This document shows positions 6,510-13,743 of a DNA stretch of 16,154 bases, piece by piece (position 1 is the first letter of the stretch; the number at the start of each line of letters is the position of its first letter). The position numbers and the translations under genes were made by a program. Source of the stretch: Thermoplasmatota archaeon (GTDB taxonomy: Archaea; Thermoplasmatota; Thermoplasmata; Thermoplasmatales; Thermoplasmataceae). The stretch is taken from NCBI GenBank assembly GCA_023379355.1, contig JAMCUD010000069.1, forward strand, positions 1-16,154, written 5' to 3'. Under the pieces are notes generated by a model. The model was not told the DNA's origin. It worked only from the letters and a program-made list of their open reading frames with translations, and did no database searches.

Positions 6510-7502
6510 ATGACTTTAATGATCAAAACTGAAAACCTTACGAAAGTCTACAATGGAAAGTTCACTGCGGTTGACAAGCTCAATATTGAAATAGAAGAGG
6601 GAGAAATCTACGGCCTTCTTGGTCCAAACGGGGCTGGAAAGACAACCACGATCAACATGCTTGTGACAAGGGTAGCCCCCACATCAGGTTCCGCAATTGT
6701 AAACGGTTACGATATTGTTAAGAATTCACTGGATGTGAGAAAAAGCATAGGGGTTGTTCCCCAGGACCTTACTACTGACGAAGACCTGAGTGGATATGAA
6801 AATTTGAGAATGGTGTCCCAGTTCTATGATGTTCCCAGGCAACAGGCATCTGAACAGATTGAGAAGCTCCTGAAACTTGTCAATCTTGAGGACTCGGCAA
6901 CAAAGCTGGTAAAACAGTACTCAGGAGGTATGAGGAAAAGGCTGGAGTTAATAGCAGGTCTTGTTCATGATCCCAAGATCCTGTTCCTGGACGAACCTAC
7001 CCTTGGCCTTGACGTAACCACAAGGAGCCAGATGTGGAAATATGTAAGGGATATACAGGAAAGGCTTGACGTTACAATTATACTTACAAGCCATTATCTG
7101 GAAGAGGTTGATGCTCTTGCAAACCGCATATCCATAATTGATCATGGAAAGGTTCTTGTCACAGGATCAAGCGAAGAACTCAAAACAAAACTTAAGGGTG
7201 ACATCATACAGATGACGTTCAAGACCCAGGGAGATGCCGAAAAAATGAAGGAATACCCTAATCTGGTAAACTCAAAGGATGCCGGGCCGAACAGTGTCAG
7301 GCTAACAGTGCAGGATTCTGATGTTGAGCTTCCTGGAGTGATATCGTACATTTCAAAAAACGGTCTTTTTGTCACTCGCATGACTGTCCAGAAACCCTCT
7401 CTTGACGACGTATTTCTGGAATATACAGGAAAGGAAATCAGGCAGGAGGATGCCGGTGATTTCAGGCAGACGATGTTTAACATGAGGAGGTTGAGAAGAT
7501 GA
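6510..7502 (+). CDS. ABC exporter ATP-binding protein, DrrA-like
   Basis: 330 residues. Energises export through the permease encoded next to it. Walker A GPNGAGKTT is at 38-46, Q-loop Gln85, signature YSGGM at 137-141, Walker B ILFLDEP at 157-163, D-loop GLD at 166-168 and the switch His195, so all ATPase elements are intact. The C-terminal ~100 residues form the accessory domain usual in the DrrA/ABC-2 drug, lipid or polysaccharide exporter ATPases, and the length is normal for them. ATG 6510 is supported by the GAGGTGA ribosome binding site. The stop overlaps the permease start by four bases (ATGA), a sign of translational coupling. The leader has three palindromes suggesting regulated expression. 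The substrate cannot be read from the sequence; drug resistance is only the family prototype. Confidence 0.95.
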   Translation: MTLMIKTENLTKVYNGKFTAVDKLNIEIEEGEIYGLLGPNGAGKTTTINMLVTRVAPTSGSAIVNGYDIVKNSLDVRKSIGVVPQDLTTDEDLSGYENLRMVSQFYDVPRQQASEQIEKLLKLVNLEDSATKLVKQYSGGMRKRLELIAGLVHDPKILFLDEPTLGLDVTTRSQMWKYVRDIQERLDVTIILTSHYLEEVDALANRISIIDHGKVLVTGSSEELKTKLKGDIIQMTFKTQGDAEKMKEYPNLVNSKDAGPNSVRLTVQDSDVELPGVISYISKNGLFVTRMTVQKPSLDDVFLEYTGKEIRQEDAGDFRQTMFNMRRLRR

Positions 7503-8305
7503 GCGGTCTAGGTCCACTGACATCAAGAGAATTCAAGAAATGGTACAGGAATCCAATTTCACTGGTCACGGGGCTGATTCAGCCGTTTTTCTGGATAGCT
7601 CTGTTTGGTAGCGCTTTTGCTGGTCTTGCAGGACTGGCTGCTTCTGGGAACAGCAGTATCCTGGAGGGTGCACCAAACTACATAACTTTCATACTTGGAG
7701 GAGTCCTTACAATAACGGGGCTTTTCACGGCAATGTTTACAGGAGTCAACCTGATATTTGACAGAAGGCTTGGAACTCTCGGCAGGTTCCTTATTGCCCC
7801 AATCAGGAGAAGTTCAATAGTATTTTCAAAGATATTCTCTGCTATTGCCAGGATAGTGATTCAGGTCATTATACTGATTGCCGCAGCACTGATTTTACCT
7901 GACGGTCTTAAGTTTGCACACGGTTTCACACTGTTTGATGTTGGTGTTCTTGTAGCGGCAGTGATAATGATATCATTTGTATTCGCATCAATATTCAATC
8001 TGATAGCAATAAGGATAACCCAGCCTAATTCACTGTTTGGAATACTGAACCTCATTAACCTACCTCTGCTTTTCACAAGCTATGCAATGTTTCCTCCAGC
8101 ACTTATGGCAGGGTGGCTCAGGACTGTTGCAAAGTACAATCCAGTATCATGGTCTGCGGAATCAATAAGGATAGTTATAATAAACGGAACGCTATCCGGT
8201 TCGCAGATGTCCCAGCTTGGTATATGGATGCTTGGGTTGTTTATTCTTGCGGTGGTACTTGTGCTTCTTACCTACTTTATATCAGAAAGAGGTATAAGGG
8301 AGTAA
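7499..8305 (+). CDS. ABC-2 type permease, exporter membrane subunit
   Basis: 268 residues, six predicted membrane helices at about 21-46, 59-83, 107-133, 143-170, 177-195 and 236-260. A cytoplasmic basic loop (FDRRLGTLGR, IRRSS) follows helix 2, and the typical ABC-2 motif NPVSWSAESIR lies before the last helix. It forms the transmembrane channel of the exporter with the ATPase encoded upstream; such permeases normally act as dimers, giving an A2B2 complex. The ATG is within the 4-base overlap ATGA with the ATPase gene and is preceded by an AGGAGG-like sequence (7484-7490). A T-rich terminator follows, so the operon is bicistronic. Confidence 0.93.
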   Translation: MSGLGPLTSREFKKWYRNPISLVTGLIQPFFWIALFGSAFAGLAGLAASGNSSILEGAPNYITFILGGVLTITGLFTAMFTGVNLIFDRRLGTLGRFLIAPIRRSSIVFSKIFSAIARIVIQVIILIAAALILPDGLKFAHGFTLFDVGVLVAAVIMISFVFASIFNLIAIRITQPNSLFGILNLINLPLLFTSYAMFPPALMAGWLRTVAKYNPVSWSAESIRIVIINGTLSGSQMSQLGIWMLGLFILAVVLVLLTYFISERGIRE

Positions 8306-8349
8306 AATCCCATTTTGTAAAATACTGTTCCATCAACGGTAAAGACAAA

Positions 8350-8370
8350 TTTTTATTTTTCACTTGAAAA
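8350..8370 (+). terminator. T5-A-T5 terminator with inverted repeat after the exporter operon
   Basis: T-run 8350-8360 on +, followed by TTTTCA-CT-TGAAAA (8357-8370), a perfect 6-bp-arm inverted repeat between two convergent genes. It may stop the exporter transcript and, less well, the oncoming permease transcript. Confidence 0.6.
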
Positions 8371-8373
8371 CCC

Positions 8374-9867
8374 TTAGAGAGAAAAATCACCTATCAGTTC
8401 AAGCTTCTGTTTGAATTTTGTTCTCATGACCACTGTTGCCAGGATTATGACCACTATCCAAACTATTGATCCATATATGGCATAAACATACGGGGCGCTG
8501 AGATCAAAATCAATTGCAATAAAGATCGCGAAAATAAGTGTAATGGAGGATATTGTTGGTATTAATACATGTTTCAGGAGGCTGATTTTCTTTCCCTCTT
8601 TTTTCAGGTATATGTAGAGCGAACTGTTTGTCAGTATATGGACCAGGTATGAGATGGGACTCTCAAGTATAAGAAGGAAAAGGGAAGCGTATATGAGGGC
8701 CTGAACCGGATCTCCCGGGTTTGCAAGTTCAAATGCCACACCCGTTGCTATAACAACACCTGTGGAAATTACTGCCACTAGAAGGGTTGCAAATGTTGGC
8801 GAACCGTGTTTGGGGTGTGTTCTGGATATCTTTTCGTTGATAACTTTCTCCCTTGCCAGTGAAAACAATACCCGGGTGGCGTTTGTGCCAAGCGAAACAG
8901 TTGCGGTAAAATATGAATTTATGACAAGTATGATCAGCAAGGCGTAAATGCCGGCACTTAGAATCCCGAAGTTTGCATGATATATTGACAATACCGGGTA
9001 TGGATTTGCGCTATTGCCGAATGTGGACATATTGGAAAACCCCCATGCTATGACCTGCGCGTATGATGAAATAACAATGACAACTCCAAGAATAATTATT
9101 GTTGAAATAATGGCAAGGGGTACATTCCTTTTGGGGTTTTTTGTCTCTTCCGCTATGGGTATTGAACCTCCAATGCCGACAAAGGTGCCTATCGAGTATA
9201 TCATCATGGTGGAAAGTATGAGGGGATTGTTGCCCACTGGTGAAGCCGTGAAAGGTGCAATTGATAGGCTGTTATGAAACTTCAGGAGCAGGTATATGGA
9301 TGTAACCAGGAAAAATGAGAGTTCAATCACTATTGTAAAAGAAACGAACTTCAAAGACGGCTTGATTCCACTGTATATGAGGACAGCAATAAGGGACACA
9401 AAGGCTACTGTTATTGGTATCCATAGAAACTCCTGGTATGGGAGGTGGATCCCCAGTTGGGGAAAAACACCGTAAATAAAGCCTATAAATCCCAGTATAC
9501 CAAATCCGGTAAAACTCAGGAACTGATAGCTAACATACGAGAGTGCTGTAACATATCCTGCGCTTGAACCAAGACCCCGACTGACGAAAGAATAATACCC
9601 TCCTGAACTCGAAATCTCCTTGGAGAATTCATACATTGAAAAACTCATAAGAGCATATATGACAAGTGACAGGACAAGTATGAGAGGTATAGCAAACGCA
9701 CCGTTCGGGTAAGAGGAAAAGGTGAATGTCATCAAAGCCGCTATGCTTGTAACATAGAGCACAATTGTACCGCCGGGAGCGTTAAGGGCTGTAGCCTGTG
9801 AAATGGCATGCCTTAGACCCAACTGGTTAATCTTCAGGTGCTTCAAACTGCTTCCAGTTCTTTCCAC
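8374..9867 (-). CDS. APC-family amino acid permease
   Basis: 497 residues with about twelve hydrophobic helices, the standard length and topology of APC-superfamily amino-acid/polyamine-proton symporters. Family marks are SSGGYYSFVSRGLG at 87-100, the helix-6 glycine segment GTFVGIGGSIPIAEE (227-241) and the downstream KNPKRNVP at 243-250. It acts in the cytoplasmic membrane; uptake of amino acids is expected for a peptide-scavenging heterotroph, but the specific substrate cannot be read. The start is GTG 9867; no Shine-Dalgarno precedes it, and a TATA-like GTTATATTG lies near 9905-9913, implying a short leader. It is last of a - strand series (HAD phosphatase, MTH1187-family protein, permease) with gaps of 30 and 53 bp, so cotranscription is possible. 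Confidence 0.92.
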   Translation of the reverse strand: MERTGSSLKHLKINQLGLRHAISQATALNAPGGTIVLYVTSIAALMTFTFSSYPNGAFAIPLILVLSLVIYALMSFSMYEFSKEISSSGGYYSFVSRGLGSSAGYVTALSYVSYQFLSFTGFGILGFIGFIYGVFPQLGIHLPYQEFLWIPITVAFVSLIAVLIYSGIKPSLKFVSFTIVIELSFFLVTSIYLLLKFHNSLSIAPFTASPVGNNPLILSTMMIYSIGTFVGIGGSIPIAEETKNPKRNVPLAIISTIIILGVVIVISSYAQVIAWGFSNMSTFGNSANPYPVLSIYHANFGILSAGIYALLIILVINSYFTATVSLGTNATRVLFSLAREKVINEKISRTHPKHGSPTFATLLVAVISTGVVIATGVAFELANPGDPVQALIYASLFLLILESPISYLVHILTNSSLYIYLKKEGKKISLLKHVLIPTISSITLIFAIFIAIDFDLSAPYVYAIYGSIVWIVVIILATVVMRTKFKQKLELIGDFSL

Positions 9868-9920
9868 TTTTGAGGTTATAATTCGTGGATATTTGAAAGT
9901 ATGTCAATATAACTGGACAC

Positions 9921-10223
9921 TTATAGCGTATGTTTCTGCCCTATTGCCTCAAGTTTCCTGGATACTGAGTTTTCCAGATCGACCCTGTGATCTATCTTTA
10001 TGACGGTTTCTACCCTTGGTACCCCCGCTTCAATCAATTCGTTCTCAGCGCCCGCAATAATCCTGAAAGCCTCTTCCACGGTCTTTGTCTCAATTACGGT
10101 GGACATGCTGTTTGGATAAAATCTGACGCCTGATTTCCTGAAATAATCAAGAGCCCTGTTCACATATTCTGCAGCGGATACACCTTTTCCAATTGTAATA
10201 TAAGTCACTTCAGCCAGTATCAT
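9921..10223 (-). CDS. MTH1187-family (UPF0045/DUF77) thiamine-binding-like protein
   Basis: 100 residues, the full length for this small family. Family hallmarks recognised: N-terminal strand MILAEVTYITIGKG, the SVSKYV-like segment (SAAEYVNRAL), the NSMSTVIE segment at about 38-45 and a C-terminal VETVIKIDHRVD strand. Members form ferredoxin-like dimers or tetramers and several bind thiamine or related pyrimidines, so a sequestering or sensing role in the cytoplasm is inferred. ATG 10223 is the only sensible start, because the in-frame upstream codons contain a stop. A GTTTAATT element near 10251-10258, overlapping the stop of the upstream HAD gene, could give it its own near-leaderless promoter. 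Confidence 0.88.
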   Translation of the reverse strand: MILAEVTYITIGKGVSAAEYVNRALDYFRKSGVRFYPNSMSTVIETKTVEEAFRIIAGAENELIEAGVPRVETVIKIDHRVDLENSVSRKLEAIGQKHTL

Positions 10224-10253
10224 AACTCATCATGCTGAAATGCGGTATTGGAA

Positions 10254-10886
10254 TTAAACATGTCCAGTTTTATTGATAAATTTTATAAGAGGTATGATCT
10301 CCTTTATTTCATCGATGTAAAAATCTGCAATGTCTGTTTCAATTTTCCTTCCATGTCTTACTAAAACTGCAACAGATCCTATATCCCTGGCAGGTATGAG
10401 GTCTGTCTCAACATCTCCAACAACAATGACCTCCTTGCCTTTAAGGTGCATCTTTTCCAGAGCCATTAGGTAAGGTTCAGGATCCGGTTTCCCTTTCTTT
10501 ACATCGTCTATGCACACATAGTCATGAACAGGAAGCTGCATACTCTCAATCATTTTTTTTCTGGAGGATGTTACGATGCATATTTTAAAGCCCTGCCTGT
10601 ATAATTCATTCATGGTAGGGTACACATCCGGGAAATATTGAACATTAACCAAAGACCTTCTGAAATTCTCCTCTTGCATCATCTCAATTTTCCTAGGATC
10701 TCCACCTATTCTTCTAACAAGTTCTTCCCCAGGGATTCCAATCAGTGGCCGTATTTTAGAGGATTCTGCAGGTATTCCTTCCTTGTCAAATGCATCTTTC
10801 CATGCTTTTATTCTACAATCAACTGAATCCAGAAGTGTTCCATCCAGGTCAAAGATACATCCTCTGATGGTTCTAGAGTCACTCAT
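10254..10886 (-). CDS. HAD-superfamily phosphatase (phosphoglycolate phosphatase/beta-phosphoglucomutase-like)
   Basis: 210 residues from the chosen ATG at 10886. Catalytic motif I DLDGT at 13-17 (Asp13 nucleophile, Asp15 acid/base), motif II Thr106/Ser107 in IVTSS, motif III Lys133 in KKGKPDPEPY, and motif IV GDVETD with Asp158 and Asp162 are all present. The helical cap lies between motif I and II (about 20-95). It should hydrolyse a small phosphorylated metabolite in the cytoplasm, and the substrate cannot be deduced. The frame stays open upstream to 10997, but a TATA box 28 bp before ATG 10886 fixes a leaderless start, and the extra 37 residues (Cys/Lys/Tyr-rich) have no family counterpart. 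Divergent from the MDR dehydrogenase across 120 bp. Confidence 0.9.
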   Translation of the reverse strand: MSDSRTIRGCIFDLDGTLLDSVDCRIKAWKDAFDKEGIPAESSKIRPLIGIPGEELVRRIGGDPRKIEMMQEENFRRSLVNVQYFPDVYPTMNELYRQGFKICIVTSSRKKMIESMQLPVHDYVCIDDVKKGKPDPEPYLMALEKMHLKGKEVIVVGDVETDLIPARDIGSVAVLVRHGRKIETDIADFYIDEIKEIIPLIKFINKTGHV

Positions 10887-10908
10887 TATTCGGGATTGTA
10901 AATACCTG

Positions 10909-10919
10909 CATTTATATTT
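10909..10919 (-). promoter_or_regulatory. TATA box of the HAD phosphatase gene
   Basis: The complement reads AAATATAAAT, centred about 28 bp before ATG 10886. It rules against the longer reading frame starting at 10997. Confidence 0.65.
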
Positions 10920-10971
10920 GCTGTAATCTTGTAAATAAAAACAGAATTTAATTGAAACCCGCTTGCATTTT

Positions 10972-10986
10972 GAATATATCTTTAAA
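10972..10986 (+). promoter_or_regulatory. TATA box of the MDR dehydrogenase gene
   Basis: GAATATATCTTTAAA, centred about 27 bp before ATG 11007 with no Shine-Dalgarno, so the mRNA is probably leaderless. Back-to-back with the HAD promoter. Confidence 0.65.
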
Positions 10987-11006
10987 GCACAAGACAATAT
11001 TCTTCC

Positions 11007-12032
11007 ATGGAGACTGCAGTATTAAAAAATCTCAACAGGGATCTCGTCCTGGAGGAGAGAGAAATTCCTGTTCCTGGACCAAATGAGGTAATTGTAAAAC
11101 AGGACATGACTGGAATATGTTACCGTGACATACTTACAAAGGAGGGATACTTTCCAAGAGTGAAGCTACCAATAGTCCCGGGCCATGAAATTGCCGGACA
11201 TGTTTATGAAGCAGGTTCAGAAGTAAAGGATTTCAGGAAAGGGGACTTCGTTGCCAGCCTTATTTATGAACCTTGCGGGAAATGCGAATTCTGCCTTTCA
11301 GGAAGGGAAAATCTTTGTCCAGCCAAGAAAACGTATGGAGAAGCACTTGACGGTGCTTATTCACCGTATGTGAAAGTCAGTGAAAGAAGTCTTGTAAAGG
11401 TTCCGAAAAATGTACCAACTGAGTCTGCTGTTATAACTGCATGTGTTACCGGCATGATATACCATGCAATAAAAGTGGTAGGTCAGATAAAGGAGGGGGA
11501 CAAAATCCTCATCACAGGATCAGGAGGAGGCGTTGGAACAAATGCCATAAACGTTGCCAAAGCTCTTGGTGCCGAAGTTATTGCGGAAACAAGCTCAAAG
11601 TGGAAGGAAGATCACCTGAAAAAAATAGGTGCCGATCATGTTGTTGAAATGAGTGACCATTTTGCAAAGGATATCAAGGCAATAACAGGAGATGGTGTTC
11701 ATATTGTACTTGAAACCGTTGGCCTGGCAACATTCGAGCAGTCCCTCAGATCACTCAGGACGGCGGGAAGGATGATAGTTATAGGGAATCTGAGACCAGA
11801 ACCTGTAAACCTTCCATTGGGAAACATTATTCTAAAGGGGAATTCAATTCATGGCAGCATAAGTTCCACAAGGGACGATATGAAAAAAGTACTTGATCTG
11901 ACTTCTTCAGGCAAAATAGGACATGTTTCAGACACACACACTGATCTTAAAGGCATTAATGATGCGTATGGACTGATAAAGGAGAGAAAGGTACTGGGAA
12001 GGGTGCTCATAGATTTCAACAACCGCAAATGA
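11007..12032 (+). CDS. Zinc-dependent MDR dehydrogenase, acryloyl-CoA reductase-like
   Basis: 341 residues, medium-chain dehydrogenase/reductase fold. Catalytic zinc ligands are Cys38 (GICYRD), His60-Glu61 (PGHEIAG) and probably Cys146 (TACVTGM). Structural zinc Cys90, Cys93, Cys96 and Cys104 are all present. The nucleotide-binding loop GSGGGVG is at 171-177. From memory the arrangement CYRD..GYFPRxKxPI..GHE, LDGAY.., CVTGMIYxxI and NIILKxxxIxG closely resembles the NADPH-dependent acryloyl-CoA reductase of Sulfolobales (3-hydroxypropionate route), more than a generic alcohol dehydrogenase. Reduction of an enoyl-CoA or an alcohol/aldehyde are both possible; the assignment to MDR is certain, the substrate is inferred. 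Leaderless promoter; monocistronic or read through into the small gene 58 bp downstream. Confidence 0.88.
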   Translation: METAVLKNLNRDLVLEEREIPVPGPNEVIVKQDMTGICYRDILTKEGYFPRVKLPIVPGHEIAGHVYEAGSEVKDFRKGDFVASLIYEPCGKCEFCLSGRENLCPAKKTYGEALDGAYSPYVKVSERSLVKVPKNVPTESAVITACVTGMIYHAIKVVGQIKEGDKILITGSGGGVGTNAINVAKALGAEVIAETSSKWKEDHLKKIGADHVVEMSDHFAKDIKAITGDGVHIVLETVGLATFEQSLRSLRTAGRMIVIGNLRPEPVNLPLGNIILKGNSIHGSISSTRDDMKKVLDLTSSGKIGHVSDTHTDLKGINDAYGLIKERKVLGRVLIDFNNRK

Positions 12033-12056
12033 TCCCAATACCCTGCAGAATACAAA

Positions 12057-12068
12057 TCTTTTTAAGAT
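12057..12068 (+). promoter_or_regulatory. TATA-like box of the 55-codon gene (also T-run after the dehydrogenase)
   Basis: TCTTTTTAAGAT, centred 28 bp before GTG 12091, the spacing seen for the other genes here. The T5 within it may also end the dehydrogenase transcript. Confidence 0.5.
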
Positions 12069-12090
12069 ACCTTTATTTCCGCAAAAGAAG

Positions 12091-12258
12091 GTGTATTTTT
12101 TGCAGGAGACAATTTGTAACATAGAATTTGAACAGGAAGAGGGGGAATTTCTAGCCAGACTGAGAACCGAAATGGGAGGGCTGAGAGAGTACACAGGACG
12201 AACTTTCGAGGAAGTGCTTAACCTGGTCATGCTGGAACTCGAAGAAGAATTTTCCTGA
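12091..12258 (+). CDS. Small acidic protein, 55 residues, leaderless GTG start
   Basis: An intact short frame that length filters would omit. The product is very acidic (about 14 Glu against four Arg and no Lys). It has a polar N-terminal part and then two predicted amphipathic helices, the second being RTFEEVLNLVMLELEEEF. A small DNA- or protein-binding partner of helical-hairpin type is possible, but I recognise no family. Start: GTG 12091 sits 28 bp after a TATA-like element. TTG 12100 (three codons in) is the alternative. Glu-rich amphipathic composition and codons like AGA, GAA and CTG suit real coding. A 75-codon frame on the opposite strand (12151-12378) overlaps it but lacks a well-spaced promoter. 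Confidence 0.55.
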   Translation: MYFLQETICNIEFEQEEGEFLARLRTEMGGLREYTGRTFEEVLNLVMLELEEEFS

Positions 12259-12709
12259 TCGTAGCAATCCTGTCTTCCGGTTTATTTCCTCAAAAATCTT
12301 TAGAGGCGTATACCTTACTGTATTCAATTCTGAGAGAAAACAGTTTTTTCCGGTTCGGCTCTGTGATGTCTGTGACACTGTTTCAAGGGCGGGAGCACCG
12401 ATGTAGCTGATCTTTTAACTGCGTTTCAGCCGTGATATCCAAACGAATTGATCATTTCCACAATATCTTTTCTTGCAATCTCACCATGCTTGAATTATCA
12501 GAAACAGGCGGGTTTTTTTATTTTTGACCATAACAACCTTGCTATTGGAATTAATTCATCGCAAGATCAGTGGCTTTTTCCCGGAAAAGAACTATAAAAC
12601 ATTTTCACCCTTACAGGGGCAGAAATCTGCTTAAATGCATTTTTTGTTTACCTAGTGCCTGTGCATTTTGCCATTGAAGGTTATTCTCGAGTCTCCCAGG
12701 AAAGTTCTG
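12259..12709. other. 450-bp region without a convincing gene
   Basis: Both strands were read. No tRNA-like T-arm, no C/D or H/ACA box pair, no transposase remnant seen. It does hold a T7-A-T5 run on + at 12513-12525 after a GC-rich stretch, a good TATA-like ACTATAAAAC at 12590-12599, a short hairpin GCAGA-AA-TCTGC at 12619-12630 and tiny frames only (for example GTG 12432 to 12527, 31 codons). It could contain the 3' UTR of the small gene and/or a small RNA. Confidence 0.5.
12513..12525 (+). terminator. T7-A-T5 terminator-like run
   Basis: Same T-A-T architecture as the terminator after the ABC exporter (8350-8360), preceded by the GC-rich GGCGGG. It implies a + strand transcript arriving here, either from the small gene ending at 12258 or from an unrecognised RNA. 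Confidence 0.5.
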
Positions 12710-13471
12710 TCATATTCCCGTAACTATGGTTATAGATTCAAGAACTGAAACCACCAGAAAGACTGAACCAAGGAAATAATAAATCGTACTGTCTTTCATC
12801 TTTAGGGCCATTTTGGCAAAATAGAATCCCGATATGAGCGATACAATTCCTATTATAAAGCCGCCAATAAGGTCAACACTGTTGAGCACCAGATAACCGG
12901 CTGTACCGCTGATTGCAGAAACAAACATAGCCATGGTTGCAGTGCCTACCATGGTTTTAGGATCCATGGAATAAAGTATCATCATTACAGCTATGAACAT
13001 TATTCCGCCGCTGGTACCCAGTGTACCAGTAAGTATTCCAATAGGTAGGCTTATGAGAAAACCTAAGGCATAAGGATGTGGAAGTTCCCTGTGTTTAATT
13101 TTAAGGCCGGATTTAGCTCTCCTGAAAGACTGGAAAGCCATGACAAGCGCCATCAGTGCAAATACAATCTCCAGTGGCCTGTCGCTCACAAAAATGGCCA
13201 CATGGGACCCTATCTGTGCACCAACCAATGCCCCTCCTCCAAGTATAAGGCCAATTTTCCAGTCTATTTTCTTTCCTCTTGTATAAACATATACAACAGA
13301 GGCAGTTGTAATAACATCCACCATAAGGCTCGTTCCCACGGCTATGTGAAACGAGTGCCCCAGAAAGGTCATTGAAGGAACTACCACTATAACTCCACTT
13401 GACCCGGTTATTCCGGTAAGAATTCCGGTGATTATGCCTATCAAAGTAAATATTCCAGTAGTTTCAAACAT
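12710..13471 (-). CDS. TauE/SafE-family permease (sulfite/sulfonate/anion exporter-like)
   Basis: 253 residues, about eight hydrophobic helices in two homologous halves. Each half has the family signature GILTGxxGxSG (16-26 and 145-155), followed by a hydrophobic helix and a VGT(S/A)(L/T)M helix (45-50 and about 174-179). TauE/SafE proteins move sulfur-containing or other organic anions across the cytoplasmic membrane; in a sulfur-rich acid habitat sulfite or sulfoacetate export would fit, but no adjacent gene fixes the substrate. The ATG at 13471 is 25 bp from a TATA-like ATTAATAAAC, so it is probably leaderless. No clear T-run terminator follows. Confidence 0.9.
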   Translation of the reverse strand: MFETTGIFTLIGIITGILTGITGSSGVIVVVPSMTFLGHSFHIAVGTSLMVDVITTASVVYVYTRGKKIDWKIGLILGGGALVGAQIGSHVAIFVSDRPLEIVFALMALVMAFQSFRRAKSGLKIKHRELPHPYALGFLISLPIGILTGTLGTSGGIMFIAVMMILYSMDPKTMVGTATMAMFVSAISGTAGYLVLNSVDLIGGFIIGIVSLISGFYFAKMALKMKDSTIYYFLGSVFLVVSVLESITIVTGI

Positions 13472-13490
13472 GCTAATCCTTTGTTCCTGG

Positions 13491-13500
13491 GTTTATTAAT
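13491..13500 (-). promoter_or_regulatory. TATA box of the TauE/SafE gene
   Basis: ATTAATAAAC on the complement, centred 25 bp before ATG 13471. Confidence 0.5.
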
Positions 13501-13709
13501 TCAACTGTTGTCCAGAGACTCTATACCGGGAATGATTATTACTTCTTCCCATTATATTTGAGCAAGCCATAGATTCACCGACTTAATTTTAACTCATTCT
13601 CAAATCCTTTATAAGGTTTAAACAGAAGGTTTTTGAAGTTTTCAGCAAATTATCCAGAAGTTGTGATCAGCTATCAACTCATGAAAAAACCAGGTGAAGT
13701 ATTGTACCA

Positions 13710-13720
13710 AAAATAATTAT
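13710..13720 (+). promoter_or_regulatory. TATA-like box of the type I surface protein gene
   Basis: AAAAATAATTA, centred about 29 bp before TTG 13744. A second TATA-like element (CTTTATAAGG, 13606-13615) lies about 130 bp upstream. Confidence 0.45.
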
Positions 13721-13743
13721 GGGAAGAACACTATATGTAATTA

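Noticed and set aside
8113..8367. 84-codon + frame inside the ABC permease gene
   Set aside because: Shadow of the permease frame, which has all family motifs; Cys/Lys-rich random-like composition.
8762..9277. + strand frames (61 and 87 codons) opposite the amino-acid permease
   Set aside because: They mirror a clear twelve-helix APC gene and have no promoter or ribosome binding site of their own.
10887..10997. N-terminal extension of the HAD phosphatase to 10997
   Set aside because: The added 37 residues are atypical and the TATA box at 10909-10919 lies inside this stretch at leaderless distance from ATG 10886. It would also run into the divergent dehydrogenase promoter.
12151..12378. 75-codon - strand frame opposite the small acidic gene
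   Set aside because: GTG start without a well-spaced TATA or Shine-Dalgarno. Half of it is the mirror of the 12091-12258 frame, which has the better promoter.
12340..12440. Possible tRNA or C/D box RNA (GGTTCGGCT, TGATGT and CTGA elements)
   Set aside because: No cloverleaf arms pair, and the C box lacks the RTGATGA consensus with no matching D/D' spacing.
12432..12527. 31-codon frame ending in the T-rich run
   Set aside because: No promoter at the right distance, biased end (Phe/Tyr from the T-run) and no recognisable similarity; most likely chance.
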